From assembly GCA_902516625.1 (NCBI GenBank), contig CABXYU010000001.1, positions 31,001-95,000 on the forward strand: 64,000 nucleotides of DNA, given 5' to 3'. Made by a program: the position numbers and the translations under genes. The notes under the pieces are model-generated. The model saw only the letters and a list, made by a program, of their open reading frames with translations, did no database searches and was not told the DNA's origin. This document shows positions 37,285 through 47,574 of the stretch, piece by piece; the stretch's first letter is position 1; every line of letters begins with the position of its first letter. This DNA comes from an uncultured Pelagibacteraceae bacterium (GTDB lineage Bacteria > Pseudomonadota > Alphaproteobacteria > Pelagibacterales > Pelagibacteraceae).

Positions 37285-38265
37285 TTATCTCGAATTCTCT
37301 AAAAGATGGTGAATATGTAAAACCCCTACAACTTTTTTTTTATTTCCATTTTTATAGACAAATGCACTAGTAATTTTTTTTTTGTTCATTTGCATTAAAA
37401 TATCAGAGGCAAGAGTATTTTCTTCAACAGAGAATGGGTTTTTTGACATAAAAGATCGAATTTTTAAATTTTCAATTTTTCTTTTTTTTTGTAAAAGTCT
37501 TTTTAAGTCACCATCAGTGAAAATGCCACTACTTAATCCCTTACTATTTATTATAACTATAAAACCAAGCTTCTTTGCGTTTAAAATTTTTAAAGCATTT
37601 CTCATTAGTTGATTTTCATTTACAAAAGGAATCTTATTTTTAGTTAACATAATATCGCTTGCTGTTTTCAATTTAGCACTCAGTGCACCACTTGGATGAA
37701 ATTTTTTAAAATCTAGTTTGCCAAATTTTTTTTTTTTCATTAAAGCTATCGCAAGCGCATCACCTATTGACAATTGCATAGTAGTGCTTGACGTTGGAAC
37801 GATTCCATCACCAGATTCTAATACTTCAGGAATTAATAATTTAATGTTTGCAGATTTATATAAGGTTGAATTTTTATTAGACATTATTCCTATTAAAAGA
37901 ATTTTATTTTTTTTAGAATAATCGATTACATTTTGAAGCTCAGAGGTATTTCCAGAATTGCTTATTAGAATTAAAATATCGTTTTTAGTAATTCTTCCTA
38001 AATCACCATGAGAACAATCAGAAGCAGATATAGAAAACGAAGGTGTCCCTACAGACGATAAGGTAGCAGAAATTTTTGATGCTATTATTCCACTTTTCCC
38101 AACCCCACAAATTATAATTTTTGATTTACATTTTGATATTGCTTTTACTGATTTTTCAAAAGAGTCATTAATTGAATGCTTTAGTTTTTCTAAAGCAATG
38201 ATCTGTAAATCAATCACATTTTTACCAATTTTCTTTATTTCATTTTTCATCTTTAATGAGACCAA
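37285..38265 (-). CDS. kdsD: Arabinose-5-phosphate isomerase (KpsF/GutQ)
   Basis: SIS domain GVGKSGIIASKISATLSSVGTPSF...SDCSHGDLG + CBS pair. Confidence 0.93.
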   Translation of the reverse strand: MVSLKMKNEIKKIGKNVIDLQIIALEKLKHSINDSFEKSVKAISKCKSKIIICGVGKSGIIASKISATLSSVGTPSFSISASDCSHGDLGRITKNDILILISNSGNTSELQNVIDYSKKNKILLIGIMSNKNSTLYKSANIKLLIPEVLESGDGIVPTSSTTMQLSIGDALAIALMKKKKFGKLDFKKFHPSGALSAKLKTASDIMLTKNKIPFVNENQLMRNALKILNAKKLGFIVIINSKGLSSGIFTDGDLKRLLQKKRKIENLKIRSFMSKNPFSVEENTLASDILMQMNKKKITSAFVYKNGNKKKVVGVLHIHHLLENSR

Positions 38266-38894
38266 ATATCATCCTTAAATAATGCAAGATCTAGATCGAC
38301 TCTTGTTTTCAAAAATTTTAAACATTCCTTATATAATTCAACTCGTTTTTCCCTCTTAAGTATTTTTTCTAACTCGTCGTGAATCTTATGTAGATATATC
38401 ACATCATTTGCACAATATTTTTGTTGAGCAACACTTAGCTCACCGCCAAAATCTGAATTTTGAAATTGTTTACTAATATCAATGTTCATAAACTCTTTAA
38501 TCAAAGTTTTTAAAGAATGATTATCTGAATAAGACCTAGCAAGTTTGGATGCAATCTTAGTATCAAGAATATTATTTGTTTGTGTTTTTAAATAATATTT
38601 AATATGTGCAATGTCAGCTCTTCCAAAATGAAAAATTTTTTTGATTTTTTCATTTGCCAGCATTTTTACTAAATTTGGAGCCTCATAATTGGATCTATCT
38701 AATTGAACTATGTGAGCATCATTTTTTCCACTTGATATCTGTATCAAACATAGGGGATCTCTCCTTACATTTAGACCCATGAATTCACCATCTATAGCTA
38801 TAACGTTGCCTAAATTCAAATCATCTGGTAAATCTTTTTTATACAATTTAATATCAATACTCATACAATTATAATTATATATATATGAAAGCAA
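38253..38894 (-). CDS. rnd: Ribonuclease D-like 3'-5' exonuclease
   Basis: VIAIDGEFMGLNVRRDPLCLIQIS, FHFGRADIAHIKYYL, YCANDVIYLHKI (DEDDy). Confidence 0.88.
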   Translation of the reverse strand: MLSYIYNYNCMSIDIKLYKKDLPDDLNLGNVIAIDGEFMGLNVRRDPLCLIQISSGKNDAHIVQLDRSNYEAPNLVKMLANEKIKKIFHFGRADIAHIKYYLKTQTNNILDTKIASKLARSYSDNHSLKTLIKEFMNIDISKQFQNSDFGGELSVAQQKYCANDVIYLHKIHDELEKILKREKRVELYKECLKFLKTRVDLDLALFKDDIWSH

Positions 38895-39853
38895 AAAATT
38901 GTCTAATTTTTGGTGGCAGTGGTCAAATTGGTAGGCACTTAATTAGAAAGCTTACAAAAAATAACTATAAAGTAACTGTCGTTACAAGAAATATTCACCA
39001 AAAAAGCTATATTATAAAGACGCAAGCTAATGCTGGATACATAGATATTGTTGAGGCCAATATTTTTGATGAAGAAAAAATAAGAAAATTATTCAAAAAT
39101 GCAGACATTTGTATAAATCTTATAGGGATATTATACGAAAAAAAGAGAGGGGCTACTTTTAACAATATTCACGCTATTTTTCCATCATTGTTATCTAAGC
39201 TCTGTAAAGAGTACAACATAAATAAATTTGTTCATGTATCGGCATTAGGCATAAATAATGCAACAGACTCAGATTATGCGATAAGCAAATTAGAGGGAGA
39301 AAAAAAAGTTTTAGAAAATTTTCCTTTATCAACAATTTTAAGACCCTCTATTGTTTATTCTGTAGATGATAACTTTACTACTAATTTCATGTCATTACTA
39401 AGTAAGCTTCCCGTTTTCCCATTATATTATGCAGGAAAGACCAAATTTATGCCCATTCATTGTTCAGATCTTACAGATATAATATATTTTGTTATATCCA
39501 AAAATATTGATACACAAATAGTTGAGTGTATAGGGCCTGAGATAATTACTTTTAAAGAAATTTTAGAAAAACTTTTAATTTTAATTAATAAAAAAAGATT
39601 ACTAATACCATTTCCACTTATTCTAGCACAATTATCAGCAAAATTTTTTCAGTTATTTCCATCACCTATTTTGACTGAGGACCAATTGAAGCTTTTAAGA
39701 CACGACAATATAAACTCTGGAAAATACAAAACAAACGCAGATATTGGAGTGCCTAGTAGAAAAAATTTTTTTAATGAGGTTGAGAAATATAGCTTTATGT
39801 GGAGAGACGGTGGCCAGTTTTCAACAAAAAAATACCACTCACAAAGTGACTAA
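38885..39853 (+). CDS. NAD(P)-binding NDUFA9-like SDR protein
   Basis: IFGGSGQIGRHLIRKL; VHVSALGINNATDSDYAISKLEGEK. Confidence 0.85.
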   Translation: MKAKNCLIFGGSGQIGRHLIRKLTKNNYKVTVVTRNIHQKSYIIKTQANAGYIDIVEANIFDEEKIRKLFKNADICINLIGILYEKKRGATFNNIHAIFPSLLSKLCKEYNINKFVHVSALGINNATDSDYAISKLEGEKKVLENFPLSTILRPSIVYSVDDNFTTNFMSLLSKLPVFPLYYAGKTKFMPIHCSDLTDIIYFVISKNIDTQIVECIGPEIITFKEILEKLLILINKKRLLIPFPLILAQLSAKFFQLFPSPILTEDQLKLLRHDNINSGKYKTNADIGVPSRKNFFNEVEKYSFMWRDGGQFSTKKYHSQSD

Positions 39854-39870
39854 AATTTAAAGTGTTAATC

Positions 39871-40365
39871 TTAAGCTGATTTAATTTTTTTTTCTATAAA
39901 TTCTGGAACATCTTCTTTTTCTGCTGTATCGTCTTTTTTGCCTTTAGGCTGATATGCATAAAGCAAATGAAGCTTACAATATGAAAAATCTTTTAGAGAA
40001 GATCTCCCACAAAAATAAAAGGACTTTTCATCTGGATGTCCTATTGGCCATTTACAAGAATTTTCATCTAATTCTTCCAATTGTTTTGGATTTTCTGGTT
40101 CAAAGTCTTTATCAATTATCAAAGATTTAAATTTGCTTCTTCTACCTCTCCTCGAACTGGGAGTTTTACTAACAATAGAATTTTCAAAATTTTTAGTGGT
40201 TGCTGCCGATCGAGTTTTTATCTTTGCTGATAAATTTAATCTATGAGCTTTTCCAATGACTGCATTTCTGCTAATTCCACCAATAATTTCTGCAATTTGG
40301 CTGGCAGTATTTCCTTTTCCCCAAAGCTCCTTAAGTTTTGCTATTTTTTCTTCAGTCCAACTCAT
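39871..40365 (-). CDS. gcrA: GcrA cell-cycle regulator
   Basis: MSWTEEKIAKLKELWGKGNTASQIAEIIGGISRNAVIGKAHRLNL; C-terminal CKWPIGHPDEKSFYFCG. Confidence 0.93.
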   Translation of the reverse strand: MSWTEEKIAKLKELWGKGNTASQIAEIIGGISRNAVIGKAHRLNLSAKIKTRSAATTKNFENSIVSKTPSSRRGRRSKFKSLIIDKDFEPENPKQLEELDENSCKWPIGHPDEKSFYFCGRSSLKDFSYCKLHLLYAYQPKGKKDDTAEKEDVPEFIEKKIKSA

Positions 40366-40553
40366 AATTTACAATATATAGTATTATATATTAATTTAAA
40401 TACTATATAATGTTAAAGAAAATCAATTAACAAGTAAAAGTTAGGACTTATTAACAATATTTTAAAAATGTGATTAAAATTCTACAATCGTTACTTGAAT
40501 CTATTTAGTTTATTTATAAGAGAATTATTTAAGATTAAGAGTTAAAAATTAAT

Positions 40554-41717
40554 ATGAGTTATTTAGCAGGAAATTACAAAAGAAGAAAGCTATCTTTTAA
40601 AAAAGGAAGAGGATCTTTTTTATACTCAACTGATGGAAAAAAATATTTAGATTTTTTAAGTGGTATAGCGGTTAATACTTTAGGACATTCTAATCCGAAG
40701 TTAATAAAAGCTTTAAATTTACAAGCTAAGAAAGTTTGGCATGTTTCAAACTCATTTCAAATACCCGAAGGAGAAATTTTAGCTAAAAAGTTGGTAAAAA
40801 GAACCTTTGCAGATAAAGTAATTTTTGTTAATTCTGGTGCAGAAGCTAATGAAGCTGCAATAAAAATTGCAAGAAGATACTTCTACTCTATAGGCAAACC
40901 AAAGAAAAATAGAATTCTGTGCATAAAGAATTCTTTTCATGGAAGAACTTTAGCCAATATTTTTGCCAGTGGATCAAAAAAAATGACAGAAGGTTTTGGA
41001 CCGAAAGTAAGTGGTTTTGATCACTTTAAATTCTCAGATTTAAAATCTCTCAAAAAAAAAATTACAAAAAAAACTGCTGCAATATTTTTTGAGACAGCTA
41101 TGGGTGAGTCAGGTATTAAAGTTCATTCAAGAAAATTTTTAAAACAAGTAAAAAAAATTTGTAATCAAAAAAATATTCTTTTGATCCTTGATGAGGTACA
41201 ATGTGGCATTGGAAGATCAGGAAAATTTTTTGCTTATGAATATGCTAATGTTAAGCCTGATATAGTGCCTATCGCAAAAGGGATAGGAGGAGGTTTCCCT
41301 ATTGGAGCCGTCTTAATGTCAAATAAAGTATCAAAATGTATGATTCCAGGAACTCATGGAAGTACTTATGGAGGAAATCCTTTAGCCATGGTAATTGGAA
41401 ATGTTATTATGGATGAGGTTTTTAAAAAAGGATTTTTAAAAAATGTAAGAAAAAATTCGAATTATTTTTTGGAACAACTATTAATTATTAAAAAAAATTA
41501 CCCTCATGTTATTAAAGAAATTAGAGGAATAGGTTTATTAATCGGCATAAAGGTAAGTGTAGATTTAGCAAATTTTATTAATAAACTCACAAAAAATAAA
41601 CTTTTGACTATTAGAGCAGCAGAAAATGTGGTTAGAATATTGCCTCCTCTTAATGTAAAAAAAAAAGAAATAGATTTGGCATTGAAAATAATCAATAAAG
41701 TCTGCTCAGAATTTTAA
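40554..41717 (+). CDS. argD: Acetylornithine aminotransferase
   Basis: LDFLSGIAVNTLGHSNP, VNSGAEANEAAIKIAR, DEVQCGIGRSGKFFAYE. Confidence 0.93.
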   Translation: MSYLAGNYKRRKLSFKKGRGSFLYSTDGKKYLDFLSGIAVNTLGHSNPKLIKALNLQAKKVWHVSNSFQIPEGEILAKKLVKRTFADKVIFVNSGAEANEAAIKIARRYFYSIGKPKKNRILCIKNSFHGRTLANIFASGSKKMTEGFGPKVSGFDHFKFSDLKSLKKKITKKTAAIFFETAMGESGIKVHSRKFLKQVKKICNQKNILLILDEVQCGIGRSGKFFAYEYANVKPDIVPIAKGIGGGFPIGAVLMSNKVSKCMIPGTHGSTYGGNPLAMVIGNVIMDEVFKKGFLKNVRKNSNYFLEQLLIIKKNYPHVIKEIRGIGLLIGIKVSVDLANFINKLTKNKLLTIRAAENVVRILPPLNVKKKEIDLALKIINKVCSEF

Positions 41718-41721
41718 GCTG

Positions 41722-42651
41722 ATGAGTCATTTTGTAAATCTTAAAGATATATCATCTAAGGATTTAAGAAAAATTTTAATAGATGCAAAAAAAAGAAAAA
41801 AAATGAGAGAAAATTTGTCCACATTAGAAGTTGATAAAGGCGCACCATTAAAAGGTAAATTATTAATTCAAATGTTTGAGAAACCAAGTTTAAGAACAAG
41901 ATTAAGTTTCCACTTGGCAATCAAGCAGCTTGGTGGAGCTACTTTAACACTAAGATCTAATGAGCTTCATCTAGGTAGAGGTGGTGAAACCCTAGAAGAC
42001 ACTGCGAAAATTTTGTCAACTTATGGCGATGCATTTATGCTGAGAACCGATAGTGAAGAAAAAATTGAGAATTTCAAAAAAAATTTAAAGATACCAGTCA
42101 TTAATGGATTAAGCCCTAATTCTCATCCAACTCAAGCTCTTTCAGATATATTCACAATTGAGGAAATTAAAAATAAGTCAATTTCAAAATTAAAGATTGT
42201 TTGGATTGGAGACTCAAACAACGTTTTAAACAGTCTGATTGCTGTATCTGTTAAACTAAAATTTAATCTTTATGTAGGTTGTCCCAAAAAATACTATCCA
42301 AATAAATTTATTTTAAATTGGGCAAAAAGAAATGGAGGAAATATTTTTATTTTTGATGATCCAAAAAAGGCAGTATCAAACGCAGATGTAATAATTAGTG
42401 ATAAAGTTATTTCTTTAAATGATAAAGTAGATAAAAAAAAAAAGTTAAAGTTTTTTAAATCATTTAGAATCACAGAAAAATTAATAAAGTTAGCTAAAGA
42501 AGACTGTGTTTTTTTACATTGTTTACCGAGAGGTACTGAAGTTGAGGAAAAAGTTTTTTTAAGTAAGAAATCAAAGGTTTGGCAACAAGCCCTTAATAGA
42601 GTTCATGTTCAAAAGAGTATATTATTATACTGTTTTAATAAATTAAGGTAG
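41722..42651 (+). CDS. argF: Ornithine carbamoyltransferase
   Basis: MFEKPSLRTRLSFHLA, NGLSPNSHPTQALSDIFTI, FLHCLPRGTEVEEKVF. Confidence 0.93.
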   Translation: MSHFVNLKDISSKDLRKILIDAKKRKKMRENLSTLEVDKGAPLKGKLLIQMFEKPSLRTRLSFHLAIKQLGGATLTLRSNELHLGRGGETLEDTAKILSTYGDAFMLRTDSEEKIENFKKNLKIPVINGLSPNSHPTQALSDIFTIEEIKNKSISKLKIVWIGDSNNVLNSLIAVSVKLKFNLYVGCPKKYYPNKFILNWAKRNGGNIFIFDDPKKAVSNADVIISDKVISLNDKVDKKKKLKFFKSFRITEKLIKLAKEDCVFLHCLPRGTEVEEKVFLSKKSKVWQQALNRVHVQKSILLYCFNKLR

Positions 42652-43182
42652 TGGTAAAGGGTTATCAGAATTCTGGTTTAAATACTTTATAACCGAAGCC
42701 CTGTCACTCTCTTTTCTTAAACCAGCGTATGCCATTTTTGTGCCTTTTATCCATTTTGCTGGTTTGATTAAAAAGCCGTTGAGTTCCTCAAAGCTCCATT
42801 CCTTACCATATTTAACTAAAGCTTTCGAATATTTGTAATTAGACATGCCGCCAATTTTTCTTCCAACCACATTGTATAATGCAGGACCAATATTATTTTT
42901 CCCACCTTTATTTATTGAATGACAAGCAGCACATTTTTTAAAAATTTTTTCTCCTGCGGTCGCATCTCCTAAAGTCATTAGCGCAGCAATATCAACTTTT
43001 GCTTCAGTTACTGTCTCCTTAGGTAATGAGGCAGTAGTTACCTGATCTAATTCTACTTCGTATCCTGGTTTTTTTGGCTTTTCAACATGAAATACAATTT
43101 CAGACAGTTTTCCAATACCAATTATCAGAAGAGCAACCATCAGGATTGCAGCAACTATTTTGTTAATCTCAAAAGAATCCAT
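42643..43182 (-). CDS. Membrane-anchored c-type cytochrome
   Basis: N-terminal TM; FKKCAACHSINKGGKNNIGPALYNVVGRKIG; KGTKMAYAGL. Confidence 0.93.
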   Translation of the reverse strand: MDSFEINKIVAAILMVALLIIGIGKLSEIVFHVEKPKKPGYEVELDQVTTASLPKETVTEAKVDIAALMTLGDATAGEKIFKKCAACHSINKGGKNNIGPALYNVVGRKIGGMSNYKYSKALVKYGKEWSFEELNGFLIKPAKWIKGTKMAYAGLRKESDRASVIKYLNQNSDNPLPLP

Positions 43183-43284
43183 TTTATAAAAATATATTTT
43201 GAACGTATAACATTATAAATTAAAAATTGCTTATAATTAAAATGTACAACTTTGCCTCTGGTGAAGTCCTTATTTAGATAAAAA

Positions 43285-44019
43285 ATGAAAACATTAGTAA
43301 TAATTCCATCAAGATTGTCAGCTTCGAGATTGCCAGGAAAGCCATTATTAAAGATAAATGGTATATCAATGATTTCCCATGTTTTTCAAAAAGCCAAACA
43401 AGCAAATATTGGAAATGTTTTTGTTGCCACAGAAGATCAAGAAATTATTGACGATGTGAAAAAAAATGGTGGACAGGCAATTTTGACTAGTAAAAATCCT
43501 AAAACAGGGACGGATAGAATATATGAAGCAATTAATAAAATTGAAAATCAAGACATCGAATTAGTAATGAATCTTCAAGGTGATGAGCCTTTGATGGATA
43601 TAGATGACATAAGAAATTTATACAACCACATGGTAAGAACAAAATCTAAGATGGGCACTTTAGCTTCAAAAATTTCAAATAAGGACTTTTATGAAAAAGA
43701 AAGTGTTGTAAAAGTTATTACTCATGAAGAACTTAATTTTAATAAGTTTATTTTAGCATCAAATTTTACGAGAAAGTCAAAAAAAGATAACAAAAATACA
43801 TACCATCATTTGGGAATCTATTGTTACCAAATAGATGTTCTTAAAAATTTTGTATCTTTACATCAAACAGAAAGTGAAATTAAAAACAGATTAGAACAGT
43901 TAAGAGCATTAGACAATCAAATTGAAATAAATGTTGGTCTAGCACACTCATCTCCTGTAGGAGTAGATACTGTGGAAGATTTTGTAGCTATCAAAAAAAT
44001 TATGGAATATAAATCCTAA
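43285..44019 (+). CDS. kdsB: 3-deoxy-manno-octulosonate cytidylyltransferase
   Basis: IIPSRLSASRLPGKPL, NLQGDEPLMDIDDI, YHHLGIYCYQ. Confidence 0.92.
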   Translation: MKTLVIIPSRLSASRLPGKPLLKINGISMISHVFQKAKQANIGNVFVATEDQEIIDDVKKNGGQAILTSKNPKTGTDRIYEAINKIENQDIELVMNLQGDEPLMDIDDIRNLYNHMVRTKSKMGTLASKISNKDFYEKESVVKVITHEELNFNKFILASNFTRKSKKDNKNTYHHLGIYCYQIDVLKNFVSLHQTESEIKNRLEQLRALDNQIEINVGLAHSSPVGVDTVEDFVAIKKIMEYKS

Positions 44020-44849
44020 TGGCAAAAATTTTTTTTCAGGGAACTTATGGAGCTTATTCACACCTTGCAGCATTATCAATAGAGCCAAAGGCTGACATAA
44101 TTCCTTGTAAAACCTTTGATGAATGTTTTTCAAGAGCTTTAAACGATTCAACTTCGAAAATCATAATTCCAGAGTCAAATAGAATTACTGGAAATATAGG
44201 CATTGAATACCTTATTTTTAAATATAGGCTTAATATTTACTCTGAATGTTTTCAAAAAATTGAACATAACCTGTTAGCTTTAAAGGGCACAAAGATTAAT
44301 GAAATTGAACATGTTTATTCACACGCTCAAGCACTATCTCAGTGTTCGAAATTTATTAAATCCAATAAACTTATTGAACATGTAAGAGCTGATACCGCCG
44401 GATCAGCAGAAATGGTCTCTAAAAGTAATAGCAAAAAGATTGCGGCAATAGCTTCTCAATTAAGTGCTAAAACTTATAATCTTGAGATAATTAAAAACAA
44501 TATTGAAAATGAAAAGGGTAATCTCACTAGATTTTTACTAATGGGGAAAAATATTTCCCAACCTAATTATGGAAAGAAAAAATATATCACCTCATTTTTG
44601 TTTAAATTGAAAAGTAAACCAGCTGCCCTTTATCAATCCTTGGGTGGATTTGCTATTAATGGTGTAAATTTAACAAAATTGCAAAGCTATCCTGAAAAAA
44701 ATACTTTTGACTCATTTTTTTTTTTATGTGACCTCGATGGACACATAGAAGATCCAAAAGTGCAAAAATCTTTAGAAGAATTGGGTTTACATTGTCAAGA
44801 TTTTCACGTCCTAGGTGTTTTTGAAGCAGATGTTTTGAGAGAAAAGTAA
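44019..44849 (+). CDS. pheA: Prephenate dehydratase
   Basis: FQGTYGAYSHLAAL, YSHAQALSQCSKFI, GNLTRFLLMG; ACT domain. Confidence 0.92.
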   Translation: MAKIFFQGTYGAYSHLAALSIEPKADIIPCKTFDECFSRALNDSTSKIIIPESNRITGNIGIEYLIFKYRLNIYSECFQKIEHNLLALKGTKINEIEHVYSHAQALSQCSKFIKSNKLIEHVRADTAGSAEMVSKSNSKKIAAIASQLSAKTYNLEIIKNNIENEKGNLTRFLLMGKNISQPNYGKKKYITSFLFKLKSKPAALYQSLGGFAINGVNLTKLQSYPEKNTFDSFFFLCDLDGHIEDPKVQKSLEELGLHCQDFHVLGVFEADVLREK

Positions 44850-44900
44850 AAACTAAACTTTTCTTGTAGATTAGAAATTATTACTGCTATAATAATTGAT

Positions 44901-44984
44901 GGAGGCTAGAGGTGGGTGCTGCTTGAACCCGACCAGATCTTAACGGAAGCAGTCGTAAAGACAGTTATTCAGGTTCTAGTCTCC
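44901..44984 (+). ncRNA. ffs: Small bacterial SRP (4.5S) RNA
   Basis: ggaggctaga...ctagtctcc terminal stem; GGTGCTGC...CCCGACCAGATC..AACGGAAGCAG core; directly upstream of dnaX. Confidence 0.85.
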
Positions 44985-44995
44985 TTTAAATATTT

Positions 44996-46642
44996 ATGAA
45001 AAAAAATTCAAAAGTCTTGGCTTTGAAGTATAGACCACAATTATTTGATGATTTGATTGGTCAAAATATTATTTCAGAAACAATTACAAATTCTATTAAA
45101 TCAAAAAAAATTCCTAATGCATATCTTTTTACTGGTATTAGGGGAGTGGGTAAAACAACAATCGCAAGAATTGTAGCAAAATCATTAAATTGCATAAATG
45201 GCATTGAAAAAATATGTAAAGAAAATTTGTGTGAAAATTGTGAGGCTATATCGAATTCAAATCATATAGATGTCCTCGAGATGGATGCCGCCAGTAAAAC
45301 TGGAGTTGATGATGTAAGAGATCTTATTGAATTTTCAAGATACGGGCCTTCATCTGCCAAATATAAAATATTCATCATTGATGAAGTTCATATGTTAAGT
45401 AAACAAGCTTTCAATGCTCTATTAAAAACATTAGAGGAACCACCTGAGTACTTAAAATTTATTTTCGCAACAACAGAAATTAAAAAAATCCCAGTAACTG
45501 TAGTCTCTAGGTGTCAGAGATTTGACTTATCTAGGGTGAAATCTTTAGAGCTTTTTGAGTTTTTAAAAAAAATAAAGAACATGGAAAATGGAAAGGTTTC
45601 AGATGATTCTCTTAAACTAATTGTGAAGATATCCGAGGGATCCGTTAGAGATGCCCTTTCTCTACTTGATAGAGGTTTGTTAGCCTTAGATAAAAATAAA
45701 GAACTTGATTTAAAGTCTGCACAAAAAATCTTTGGTTATTTTGATAAATCTCAACTTATTGATTTATTTAGTCTGATATTAAAAGCAGAGGAAAAAAAAG
45801 TCATTAATGTTTACAGAGAAATATATAATCAAGGTATTGATCCTAAAATTTTTGTAAATGATTTCTTAGAACTTCTTTATTATTTTAAGAATATTAATTT
45901 AATTACACTTGAGAGTACTAATTTCGCTCTAAATGACGAAGAATTTGTCAGAATAAAAAAAATAGCTGACCAGGTTGATCATCATGTTTTTATTATGTTT
46001 TGGCAATTTACAATAAAAACACTTGAAGAAATTGACATAGTTTCAAATCAAAATTTATCTATTGAAATGTTTTTAGTGAGATTAATGCACCTGGTTTCTT
46101 TAAAACCATCAGAAAATCAAGTCGTCAAAAATGATTTACCAAAAAATTATGAAAAAAAAGATACTTCATCTAGCTATATGATCGATACTATTGATCAAAT
46201 TAAAAATGTTTCTCAAGAAAAAAAATTAAAAATTGAAACCCAATCAGAAGTTAAAGCTGAAAATAAAATATCTGTAAATTCTTTTGAGAGGCTTTTACAA
46301 ATTTGCTCAGAAAAAAAAGAGATTAAATTAAAATATGAATTAGAAAATAATGTAAATTTGGTGAGTTTTGAAAAAAATAGAATAGAAATTTCGTTTAATG
46401 ATAATCTTGATAAAAATTTTTTGAAAGATCTATCATTAAAACTTTTTGAATGGACATCGGTAAGATGGATTATAACTTTAAGTAAAACAAAAGGTGAGAT
46501 ATCAGTTAAAGAAAAAGTACAAAATCAGAAGAATCTTTTGATAGAAAAAGCTAAAGACTCAGAAATGTATAAATCTATATTAGAAAAATTTCCTGATGCA
46601 AGAATGGTGAATGTAAAACCTAAAAAAAATTTTGATGAGTAA
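44996..46642 (+). CDS. dnaX: DNA polymerase III subunits gamma/tau
   Basis: ALKYRPQLFDDLIGQ, FTGIRGVGKTTIARI, IIDEVHMLSKQAFNALLKTLEEPP. Confidence 0.94.
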   Translation: MKKNSKVLALKYRPQLFDDLIGQNIISETITNSIKSKKIPNAYLFTGIRGVGKTTIARIVAKSLNCINGIEKICKENLCENCEAISNSNHIDVLEMDAASKTGVDDVRDLIEFSRYGPSSAKYKIFIIDEVHMLSKQAFNALLKTLEEPPEYLKFIFATTEIKKIPVTVVSRCQRFDLSRVKSLELFEFLKKIKNMENGKVSDDSLKLIVKISEGSVRDALSLLDRGLLALDKNKELDLKSAQKIFGYFDKSQLIDLFSLILKAEEKKVINVYREIYNQGIDPKIFVNDFLELLYYFKNINLITLESTNFALNDEEFVRIKKIADQVDHHVFIMFWQFTIKTLEEIDIVSNQNLSIEMFLVRLMHLVSLKPSENQVVKNDLPKNYEKKDTSSSYMIDTIDQIKNVSQEKKLKIETQSEVKAENKISVNSFERLLQICSEKKEIKLKYELENNVNLVSFEKNRIEISFNDNLDKNFLKDLSLKLFEWTSVRWIITLSKTKGEISVKEKVQNQKNLLIEKAKDSEMYKSILEKFPDARMVNVKPKKNFDE

Positions 46643-46959
46643 TGACAGACTTTAATAAAATTCTCGAAAAGGCAAAGGAACTTGAGGCCAAAATGAAAGA
46701 AAGCCAAAAAAACATAAAGAATATTAGAGTTGAAGGTGTCTCAGGGTCGAATTCTGTTAAAGTAGTTCTTGATGGTGATGGTGAAATGTTAAAAATTGAG
46801 ATATTAGATGAATTATTAAAAGAGGAAAAATCAATTATAGAGGACCTGATTGTTGCAGCTTACAATAATGCAAAAGCTGAACTTAAAAACAAAACATCAG
46901 AAGAAATTTCAAAAGCAACCGGTGGATTTGGTATTCCAGGTTTCAAATGGCCACTTTAA
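46642..46959 (+). CDS. YbaB/EbfC nucleoid-associated protein
   Basis: Position between dnaX and recR; small YbaB-like protein. Confidence 0.88.
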   Translation: MTDFNKILEKAKELEAKMKESQKNIKNIRVEGVSGSNSVKVVLDGDGEMLKIEILDELLKEEKSIIEDLIVAAYNNAKAELKNKTSEEISKATGGFGIPGFKWPL

Positions 46960-46962
46960 ATA

Positions 46963-47574
46963 ATGCAAAAAATTAATGAGATAGAAGATTTAATTAAAAT
47001 AATTTCTAAACTTCCAGGTTTAGGTCCAAAATCAGCCAAACGAATTGTCTTGAAATTAATTAATAATAGAGACGAACTTGTAAAACCAATGACCAATAGT
47101 TTAGCTAAGATCTATAAAAATATTACAAGATGTAATTCATGTGGATCTTTAAAATCATCGATAGAAGGTTGTGCAAATTGTCAAAATTTAAATAAAAAAT
47201 TTGATAAGATTTGTGTTGTAGAGGATATTGCTGATCAATGGTCAATTGAAAATTCAAACATTTTTCAAGGCTATTTTCACATACTTGGAGGAACACTTTC
47301 ATCAGTGGGAAATAGAAAAGAAGATTTGTTAGTAAATTCTTTAGTAGAACGTGTAAATAAAGAAAAAATTGAAGAAGTAATTTTAGCGACAAGTGCTACA
47401 GTCGAGGGACAAACAACAGCTTTTTATATTCAAAATAGCTTGAAAAATACCAAAGTAAAAGTTACAAAATTAGCGCAAGGATTACCAATTGGAGGAGAAA
47501 TAGAAAGTTTAGATGATGGAACTTTATTCTCAGCTTTTAAAAATAGGTCTAAATTAAATTCAAGCTCTAGTTAG
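46963..47574 (+). CDS. recR: Recombination mediator RecR
   Basis: KLPGLGPKSAKRIVLKL; C-x2-C zinc motif; VVEDIADQWSIENS; Toprim. Confidence 0.94.
   Translation: MQKINEIEDLIKIISKLPGLGPKSAKRIVLKLINNRDELVKPMTNSLAKIYKNITRCNSCGSLKSSIEGCANCQNLNKKFDKICVVEDIADQWSIENSNIFQGYFHILGGTLSSVGNRKEDLLVNSLVERVNKEKIEEVILATSATVEGQTTAFYIQNSLKNTKVKVTKLAQGLPIGGEIESLDDGTLFSAFKNRSKLNSSSS

Noticed and set aside
44901-44984. Possible attenuator between pheA and dnaX
   Set aside because: Sequence contains the conserved SRP RNA core and sits at the usual ffs-dnaX position.
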